Assembly (NCBI GenBank): GCA_021401465.1
Contig: JADDMT010000118.1
Span: 1 to 64,000 of the forward strand
Direction of reading: 5' to 3'
Length of the DNA stretch: 64,000 nucleotides
From: Teratosphaeria epicoccoides
Taxonomy: Eukaryota > Ascomycota > Dothideomycetes > Mycosphaerellales > Teratosphaeriaceae
Part shown: in pieces, positions 57,180-64,000 of the stretch
Position numbering within the stretch: position 1 is the stretch's first letter
Layout: every line of letters begins with the position of its first letter
Notes under the pieces: model-generated
The model's input: the letters and a program-made list of their open reading frames with translations, nothing else
Database searches by the model: none
Told to the model about the DNA's origin: nothing
Position numbers and translations under genes: made by a program

Positions 57180-58420
57180 TAGGGCCAAAACAAGCCGGAA
57201 GCACGCTAACCTTACAGAGATTAATGTAGCTAATATTAGCTGCAAAGGTATACTGTTAGAGTCGTCGATATTCATGTGTATAATGCTTAGCAGGTAGCTA
57301 GAGGAAGTTTAGCAGTAAAATACTAGTAATTATCCTCCTCGTGCCTAACTTCAGGGTCTTTAGTAAGACATAGATACTCCTCAACTATAGGCAGTAGTAC
57401 GTCGTATCTCTCTGAGGTCTAGTTGCCCCTACGGAGGCAAGTAATGCAGTTTATTAGAAGTATAGTAATATAGTAGTACGCTACTACTAGTTATTAAGTA
57501 GACTTCAAGTTTGCTGCGAATACTATGTAGGTAAACCTACGCTAGATCTCGCTAAAGCTATGCTTAACACTAATCCGGAAGCTTGACATCTGTCTGTTAA
57601 AGGCCTTGTGTTATAGTAGTAGTGCTTGCTAGCCTAAGGTATGTTTAAAGGGCGCCATGATACTAAAGCTATTCTTATATACTAGATTGCTATATAAGTA
57701 TAGCTGCTTACGCTTACTACTATCTTGGCGGTATTAGTTTATCATACATCTAATACGTTATAGCACGCGTAAAGCTTAATACATTATGTTGTTGTTGTCC
57801 TTGCTATAGAAGGGTCTAATAACACTTAATATGAGGCTGTCTAGTATAACAATACCCTGTAGCTTGTAACTATGAGCCTTGTTATGACTACTATAATATA
57901 AACGCTACTCTTTCTTAGGCCTTATAGAGCCTATAAAGTAGCTGTTAATAAAGCCCTATATGTATCCTTGATAACTACGCTTCTACAAGGCATATAAGAA
58001 CCGCTAGAGGGTATTATATCGTCTAAGGCGTAGATGCCAAGCCAAGATCTTCTTGAGTTAAGTCGCTAGATATTTAATCATGTCGTTAAAGATAATTAAG
58101 AGTGTTAAGGCAGATCTACTAAAGGTCTTAACATGCTCGCTCTACACAAGACTAGGCCTTGCTATTTGTCTAAGGACTAACACTATCGCTATCTCTAGTG
58201 TTACCTTAATACAATTGCGGAAGATAATAGAGCTAAGATCGAATGCGTCTATTAAGCGCTCGACCTCGTCGTAGTAGCATCTGTAGCCTGTTAGTATAAG
58301 TAGTAACAACACTATACGTTACTAATAATTGACCTTGTGCTTATAATTAGCTGCTAGCTAGTCGTCTAAGGTAAAGTCCTTAGGCTTAAATACTAGCGGA
58401 GCTAGTATATTCTAGCTAGC
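57180..58420 (-). pseudogene. F transposase (PIF/Harbinger, DDE_Tnp_4-like)
   Basis: This is the cut-and-paste transposase of F. Read on the minus strand: an N-terminal helical domain (VERLIDAF ... IARPS at ~58130-58270), then a linker (KKILAWHLRLRRYNTL at ~58010-58055), then FIGSI ... LYYSSHNKAHSYKLQGIV (~57850-57940), typical of Harbinger (GHKR...LQGIV). SLILSVIRPFYSKDN follows at ~57790-57840. YLYSNLVY at ~57680-57705 is in place of the usual YLYGDPAY, so the catalytic Asp is Asn. The C-terminal MSSFRISVKHSFSEI is at ~57550-57600, where Glu of the VEWxFG-type motif reads Lys. The plus-strand ORF 58080-58274 is a shadow. Confidence 0.82.
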
Positions 58421-58730
58421 GCGTAGCTAGTAGCGACGACGTTATAGATACTACTAACTAAGTAGGAGGTAACTATATAACACTAGTAGGAGATAGTCGT
58501 CTATTAACAAGCGGTCTATAGCGGTATTATAACACTACTAACAACTTACAAAGTTAAAGTCAAAGATTACATAATACGTTAAAAACACTACATGCGACAA
58601 GTAATAACATGATATTAACATAGTATTAGACACTTAACTACAATCGATACTTGGCACTTAAATTACATCTACAAAGGTTAATAACTTATGTCTGCGAGGC
58701 TACCTTGCAGATAGCTGTAAAAGGTATCTG

Positions 58731-59758
58731 TTATCCTTGCCGCCTAATCTTCTATTTCGCTTTAAGGTAATCTCTATATATGTTATAAGGGACACAAGGT
58801 CTTGCTAAGTTGTCAGGAGTTCATGAAAAGTCATGATTATGTTCTGAAGATTATTATCAAGCTTGACAAGTAGGTACTATACGCGTTACGTCTTAGTATA
58901 GGGTAGCATCTGTCTCTTAAGTATAGTAAGGTAGGTAGCGAAGCTAGAGGTTATTTGTTCCTTCTCCTCCTTAGCCTTCTTATACTTGACAGACATAGTA
59001 AGGGCATAGTTCCCTAGATCCTCGACCTAGTCGACATAGAACTAGTAAAAGTCCGCCTATATATATGTTCTGTTATAGACCTACATAAGGTTATACTACT
59101 CATGCTAATTATTACGAGGTTCCTTATCCTCTTTAAGCTACATTATACTAAAGGCGACCTATTTGCCCTCTATAGAATATCCGCGTAGGTTAAGCATAAA
59201 AACTCCCTTACATGCCTACAAGAAAGTTCGAGCCTCCTTTAAGGTATCTCCCTTAAACGGCTTCAGGTTACATGCGTTATAACTGCCTCCTAGTTAGCCT
59301 ACTATAGCCCTAAATTTAGGCACTAGATTTGCAGGCATATGTAGAGAGTCTACGCCTACTAGTACATTATCTTCGTAGGTCCCTAGCATGAAATCTTACT
59401 AGATTTCTTTATCTACTAGTTTATTAGTACTACTTATAGCAATATCTTTGTCATCCTCGCTATTATTACTACTAGAAGGGGTATGGCTCTAGCTCTAGTT
59501 TACAAGGCAGTTTACAACCTAATTAACAATCATGGCTATAAGGGCTAGGTTAATAGTCAGGGTTAGCTATAGTCCCTATGTAGGGGATCTATTACCTTGT
59601 CTACTACGTAATTAGCCTCTAGTAGAACTGTCACTTAATGTAGTGTCGCTTATAGGGGGTACTCTTACAGGCTAGTTACTTAGGCTAGCTTTACTATTAC
59701 AGGCACTTAGGATAGTACTCGCTATGTATTAGTTACAAGTTTGTAGTACTCTAGACAT
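58731..59758 (-). pseudogene. gag: E2 gag, N-terminal part
   Basis: From ATG at 59758 leftward: a Ser/Thr/Arg-rich N-terminus, a Ser/Asp-rich linker (~59430-59490), then a capsid region (59000-59400, FKGDTLKEARTFLQ and ITSSFATYL) aligned to E1 37570-38280. It continues beyond F at 48292. The start is chosen as the first ATG upstream of homology with E1, which is itself truncated there, so it is not independently confirmed. Confidence 0.75.
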
Positions 59759-59806
59759 ATTATAGTATTCTCTACTAGACTACAAAGTAGGGAGGAGAAA
59801 GCAGAA

Positions 59807-60252
59807 CTAATATAGATGTATATGCTATATAATATGAAAATATCTTGTAGTATAACAGAGTAATCTGACCTTTTAATAGGTACAAGATAGCACTACTTTC
59901 TACTTATTATAGAGGTAGCGCTAAAGGTACTTATAACCCCTAACACCTCTTAATTAGGGAAAGCATGTCTAAGCCTAACCCTACAGGAGTACTATAGGGT
60001 TAGTGACATAGGGGCATCCTATGTTAAGCATTAATCCTACTTAGATAACATACAAGCTAATATATGTACGAAGGACTCCCTTGCTATATGTAGCAGGGTT
60101 ACTACATACTTAGGGTAGGCATTAGAGCCTATGTAGCTCTAATAGCCCCCTAGTATTAACTGTATTAGCTATCTTATACATATTAAAAGGTCAGATTACT
60201 CTGTTATAATACAAGATATTTTCATATTATATAGTATATACATCTATATTAG
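59807..60252. mobile_element. MITE-like element with 85-bp inverted repeats
   Basis: The left arm (59807-59891) and right arm (60168-60252) are inverted repeats of 85 bp with about five mismatches, ends CTAATATAG/CTATATTAG. The ~276-bp centre has no coding frame. A TA or TAA/TTA target duplication is possible, but the AT-rich ends prevent a firm call. It could be a non-autonomous Tc1/mariner or Harbinger derivative; no partner transposase with these ends is in the window (F has different ends). Confidence 0.75.
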
Positions 60253-60930
60253 GTATATAGGATTACATTTAGGAGCTTTAAAAACTCCCTTTAGTTTTAG
60301 CTTAATATAGTGTATATTCTTATACTTACTATGTTTAATTATACTACTCTTTTAATAAATATACATGTGTTTATCCTCTTAGCTACATCTATAGTATAAT
60401 TTATATAAGAAGTATATATATTACTAATATTCCTTTAGAGGAGACTTCTCTAAAAGCTCTTTTATAATATTAAGGTATATCTATACTTCTTTATCTAATA
60501 AAAGGTCTTAAGTAGCTATAATATGCCTCCTTATGTCCTAGTCCTTTAAGCCCTATTATAATGTCTTATCTAAAAAGTTAGAAAGATTAGCCTTATATGT
60601 AAAAGTACCTAAATTAAGACTTAATCCTTTAAAGCTATATTTCTCTATTATATCTTCTATACTATCCTTTACCTCTTTATTTAAATAAACTCTATACCTA
60701 TAACTACCTCCTATTTCCTGTTAAATAGCTGGCTTTTAAATACTCTAAAGAAAGCATATTAGGGATCCTTTAGTATTTAATCTTAAAATACTCTATAACA
60801 AGCTTATTCTTACTATATATTATGTTCCTAAACTTCTTTTCATAGAAATCTAGAATCTTCCTAGCTCCCTTAATCTTTGCCTTTAATAGTGTATCTAAAT
60901 GAGGCCCTATTGTTATGTAATAAGGATCAA
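60253..60930 (-). pseudogene. AT-rich degraded relic of unidentified coding sequence
   Basis: This stretch is much richer in A/T than anything to its left. The minus strand at ~60480-60930 translates into charged, plausible protein segments (KAKIKGARKILDFYEKKF at ~60830-60890; EVKDSIEDIIEKY at ~60650-60700) in two adjoining frames with Gln-type stops. I do not recognise the family. It may be an older, more heavily mutated mobile element. Confidence 0.4.
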
Positions 60931-61009
60931 AGGACCGTGTGTTTTAGCTAGTTGCCAAGAAGCCGAGGCCCGGAGGTTTCGCTACTTTTTGACTTGGCGT
61001 CGATGACTA

Positions 61010-61262
61010 CGAGATGTCAGCGCCGACTACGAGGTATCAGCGCTGATTAGAAGACATCAGCGCTGATTGTGAGGTGTCAGCGCTGATCAAAAGACATCAG
61101 CGCTGATTGTGGGATGTCAGCGCTGATTGTGGGGTGTCAGCGCTGATTGTAGGCTGTCAGCGCTGATTAGGGGTGTCAGCGCTGATTGTGAGGCGTCAGC
61201 GCTGATGTCTTTCGATCAGCGCTGATTGTGGGGTGTCAGCGCTGATTGTGAGGCGTTAGCGC
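61010..61262. repeat. 20-bp palindromic minisatellite (TCAGCGCTGA core)
   Basis: Twelve or so tandem units of about 20 bp each contain the perfect palindrome TCAGCGCTGA followed by a TTGTGGGGTG-like variable part. A few units are inverted or altered (CATCAGCGCTGATC). It lies just inside the non-RIP segment, at the border with the transposon cluster. It does not extend a reading frame. Confidence 0.9.
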
Positions 61263-61433
61263 GATGAAAAGTTGAAACAACATGACATCGTAGTCCTCTT
61301 CCGCCGTCCAAGGTGAGTAGTCCTCTCCTGGTAGGTCGTTATCCTCTGCCTGCCCTCCGCCTCTTGCCACCCCGCTCCTCTCGTTGTTCCGCCCTGCTGT
61401 CTTCTCTCCCTGCTGTCTTTCTATCCTGATAAC

Positions 61434-62316
61434 GTGGACCAGCGGGCACGTTATCTAGCTAGTACCCGCTGTCCTTTGACTAGGCACGATGATCGAGCCA
61501 TCCGCGAGATTACAAATGTCACAGCACGACAAACACAACACTATGCATCATCGTTGACTACGTCGTCAATTCCAACATCGTTGCGACGATGCCAAAGACG
61601 TCGTCGCCGCCGACTCTACAATAACCGAAACGCCGCCAGAACCGCCAGGCTGCAACATTCGAGGCGAACAGTCGACCTGCCATACACAGCGCTTGCACCC
61701 ATAAACGAGTCACAGAGGGAGAAGCTCGAGCTGGTTAAGATCATGATCGCACTCGCTTGGGACACGCAGCCTAGAATGGATGTTCGGGAACTGTCAGGCA
61801 ACTCAGAGCTACAAGAGAAGGCATCCCATCAGTGACAGGCAAGATAACAGGCCGACTGTGATGTATTCCTGAAGATGGTGTACTATCTGGCAGTCTAATC
61901 TGGCGGACAAACATACCTACCCGCAGTTAATGGTGACACAGTGTAGCAAGAAAACCAAGCAAGGTTACTGGCAGATCTCGCCGGCTGTCACGGTGCTACC
62001 ACACGAGCTACTATTGCTCCAAGGTCAACTAAATGCGCGAGAGACAGCCTTCGATGCGCGAGTCCGTCAGGCCCACGACAATCAGCGGAGACTGACCACT
62101 GTCCGCGACAGCTACTTGGCGTCAACATCTCGGCTCTTCATCCGGCTCTGCGATCACAATTGCCTGCCCCGACACCTGCAACGCCGGTTCAGGAAGGAAG
62201 AGGAGAGTTCATTGCCTGCCTGGCTGAGATGCAGTCGTAATCTCTTTAGCAATGGTAGCTACAAACCTCGTGTACATACGTGTGCTACGAGCCCTGAAGG
62301 TCCTGGCTGTTTCTAG
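61434..62316 (+). pseudogene. Possible decayed or intron-containing hypothetical gene
   Basis: Two open segments on the plus strand, 61434-61835 (133 codons, Arg-rich middle, amphipathic end with QREKLELVKIM) and 61930-62316 (128 codons, helical LQGQLNARETAFDARVRQAH), are the best coding candidates here. They are in different frames, and a GT/AG pair at 61832-61926 would not restore a common frame (95 bp). So they are either separate, broken, or spliced differently. No family is recognised. Confidence 0.25.
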
Positions 62317-62782
62317 TCGCTGGCTAACACGACCTGCAGTACGACGATTAGTGCCTCTGATCTATCCGATAGGACCAGGAGCCATAGCCGGCCGAGATCA
62401 GCGCAGCTCCGAATCTAACATCCTCTTGAGACTCGTGATTTCGGGTTCACTCCCGGACTTTGTCTCACATCTCCGGTCGACTACGGTCGACTACAGTGTG
62501 ATCGCGCATGCATCTCATGACCGATCCATAACCTTCCAAGTCTACTGCTAGACCTCCCGGCTAGCCTTCGTCGCCCTGCCTACTAATCGGACTTACCGGA
62601 ATACTCCTTGGCTGTGCAGAAGGGCAGCGTGTCACTTCTGTGAGGGATTCCATGCGTCCTGTTTGTGAAATATCCATCAGACAAAGGTAGGCCTCTATGC
62701 CTGCAATACCTGCGAATCCATCCTGTCATGACTTACTATCATCATACTTCCCCCGAGTCGTGTCAACCCCGCTGCCCATTAA

Positions 62783-62930
62783 CGATACACCCTCCGAGTC
62801 GGATCACCTCTTACTATCAACGATAATCCCTCTAAACCGTGATCCTACCTACTCCCCATCCACGATACACCCTCCAAGCCGTGATCACACCTACTGCCTA
62901 TTACCGATACCCCCTCCAAGTCTCCTCGCC
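62783..62930. repeat. Imperfect ~42-bp tandem repeat (CGATACACCCTCC-type)
   Basis: Four diverged units each begin with CGATA followed by CxCCCTCCxAG and a GTGATC-type tail, spaced ~40-45 bp apart. Confidence 0.6.
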
Positions 62931-63395
62931 ATACGGCTCTCCATAGTAGGGACTACACTCCACTCCACCGGACCCCGCGACGGCGGACGCAGCAGGCGCA
63001 CGACGAATCACGGACGTGTATGGTAGCCTTTGCCCAGATTTCTCTACTACCTCGCGGAGCTCTAGAGTCACTAGCTGATCAACAGGCACCGACATCATGT
63101 GCTTAGCAGGCAATATGTGAGCAGTTCGGATCGGTCCTCCTGCGGCAGAGCAAGTTAACCCTAGGCCTCGCACCCTGCCCGGCCGACCGCAAGCAACGAC
63201 GCTAGCACCGGGTGTACGACTAGGCACGTACGCATGTAGTAGCCTTTGCCCATGACCCCCTACCGCCCTGTAGAACCCAGGAAGCGCCGACATCATGATC
63301 TCTTTTAATGCCTGGACCGCGTGGCCCACCCAGCCTCTCCTTCCCTCGCGCCGCCCGGCCTGCAAGCGGATGTGCTCCACGTGAGCGTCCGTCAC
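62901..63395 (-). CDS. Hypothetical ORF, 164 codons, GC-rich
   Basis: An uninterrupted minus-strand frame starts at 63395. It is Gly/Arg/Ala/Val-rich with scattered Cys, has no signal peptide, membrane segment or known motif, and overlaps another ORF (62697-63026) on the opposite strand. Long open frames arise by chance in GC-rich DNA, so this may not be a gene. Confidence 0.18.
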   Translation of the reverse strand: MTDAHVEHIRLQAGRREGRRGWVGHAVQALKEIMMSALPGFYRAVGGHGQRLLHAYVPSRTPGASVVACGRPGRVRGLGLTCSAAGGPIRTAHILPAKHMMSVPVDQLVTLELREVVEKSGQRLPYTSVIRRAPAASAVAGSGGVECSPYYGEPYGEETWRGYR

Positions 63396-64000
63396 TACGC
63401 CTCAAGCCATGGCTCTGCGCGTCAAACTGGCGAGCTCGGCTTTCCGATCGCGCGTCGCCTGCTGTCGGCGCTTGGCTTTAACCCGGCCGTAGCGTAGCCT
63501 CAAGTCATTGCCAACGGGCATTCCGGCGTTTTCGTCGACATGTTGCTGATGGGCAATGTGGTGTCTCAAGTTGGCGGTAGCGCGTCATGATGTCTGGTCG
63601 CAGCGTCGGGGAGAGGCCTGTAGCCTGTGCTCGCTAGCACCCAAACGATACGAGATGACTTGGAATCTAGTGATCGAATGGACTCGAGCCTGCGATGCTG
63701 CCTCGAACACATTGCCATAGAGTAACTAAACAAACGAGCGCTATGCACAGAGACTAGGCCCATTAATCCTTCTGCCGGTGCTCATTGTTGAGATGTCTTC
63801 GATGATTTCGAAACCTTTGGCCGCACTCGAGTGCGACGCTCCCTGTCTCGTGCAATTAGTCCCGACTGCTCGCCCTTGCGCTTCTCATCGAAGCTCGGCG
63901 GTCCGCTTTCAGGTGTTGGATTCGTCGCGGACTGATACATTCCTTGAAACTCTCGTGCAAGGCACTCGCCGCCGTCCTGTATCGCAGTCTTGGCAAAGCT

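Larger units (their letters stand above)
48293..58730. mobile_element. PIF/Harbinger-type DNA transposon F, split by B3
   Basis: The terminal inverted repeats are imperfect, ~40 bp: left TAGACACCTTTTG... and right, read inward, CAGATACCTTTTA...; both continue with CTGC(A/G)AGG ... CGCAGAC/CGTAGAC. TTA trinucleotides flank the ends, compatible with the 3-bp TWA duplication of this superfamily, but the exact ends are uncertain by a few bases. It is inserted in E2 gag. Without B3 it is ~3.64 kb with two divergent-type ORFs, a plus-strand partner ORF and a minus-strand DDE transposase. Confidence 0.78.
43310..59758 (-). mobile_element. Ty3/gypsy element E2 (family E), split by F
   Basis: This minus-strand element has gag from 59758 to 58731, then F (48293-58730), then gag C-terminus and pol from 48292 to ~44340. 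An antisense ORF lies at 43310-44205. It is tail to tail with E1. The flanks of F join to reproduce the continuous gag sequence of E1 near 38280-38300. No 5' LTR was recognised to the right of 59758. Confidence 0.82.
61263..64000. other. Non-RIP, normal-composition segment, no certain gene
   Basis: CpA/TpG dinucleotides are common here, stops are mixed and base composition is balanced, in contrast to the left 60.9 kb. Several overlapping ORFs of 60-165 codons exist on both strands, but none has a recognised domain. It is probably the edge of the single-copy genome or a decayed gene. Confidence 0.6.

Noticed and set aside
61010..61262. CRISPR-like array of short repeats
   Set aside because: The units are contiguous 20-bp tandem repeats without unique spacers and the genome is eukaryotic; it is a minisatellite.
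61616..61801. Minus-strand 61-codon ORF
   Set aside because: It lies wholly opposite a longer plus-strand frame and has no recognisable features.
61832..61926. Intron joining the two ORFs at 61434-61835 and 61930-62316
   Set aside because: Removal of 95 bp does not bring the two frames together and the donor site is weak.
63566..63763. 65-codon minus-strand ORF near the end of the window
   Set aside because: Short, no motif, composition typical of chance frames; not enough support for a gene.

Overview
The window is a stack of nested, mutation-inactivated transposable elements from what looks like a filamentous ascomycete (Pezizomycotina) genome. The last ~3 kb is ordinary-looking DNA with no convincing intact gene. 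From 1 to ~60.9 kb no reading frame exceeds ~100 codons, yet translation shows long, recognisable Ty3/gypsy gag-pol products interrupted almost only by TAG/TAA where Gln or Trp is expected. CpG stays plentiful while CpA/TpG changes to TpA. This is the signature of repeat-induced point mutation (RIP), a process of filamentous ascomycetes. I cannot name the species.

Family letters are mine. A, B, C, D and E are Ty3/gypsy LTR retrotransposons, most with a visible C-terminal chromodomain (chromoviruses). F is a PIF/Harbinger-type DNA transposon, and there is one MITE-like element. Layout: A1 (minus, 1-5398, 3' end outside the window) lies inside B1. B1 (minus) continues at 5399-8508, is split by A2, and ends at 22163-22637. 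A2 (minus, 8509-22157) is itself split by C1 (plus, 9448-16261). B1 sits in C2, an older relic of the same family as C1 (minus, 22638-23701). C2 is also hit by D (minus, 23702-25343), which is hit by B2 (minus, 25344-37498). B2 contains complete A3 (plus, 28345-35323). At ~37498 truncated B2 abuts truncated E1 (plus, to ~43.1 kb). E1 lies tail to tail with E2 (minus, ~43.3-59.76 kb). E2 gag is split by F (48293-58730), and F is split by complete B3 (plus, 50192-56983). A MITE with 85-bp inverted repeats (59807-60252) and an AT-rich relic follow. At ~60.93 kb composition returns to normal, starting with a palindromic 20-bp minisatellite (61.01-61.26 kb).

The most interesting feature is shared by all five LTR families. 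Between the end of pol and the 3' LTR each carries a second reading frame on the opposite strand, convergent with pol and in A3 and C1 overlapping its end. In A and D it encodes a ~200-residue protein with a Cys cluster followed by a coiled coil. In C a Cys cluster precedes an S/R/K-rich tail; in E the product is Lys-rich; in B it is a ~290-residue protein with an acidic tail. The B version has two spliceosomal-type introns (63 and 57 bp) at the same places in two copies, which argues for a real antisense mRNA when the element was active.

Target-site duplications, matching LTR pairs and near-perfect frame preservation (B3 gag-pol is one 1593-codon frame from start to stop) indicate that inactivation was mainly by C-to-T transitions rather than indels.
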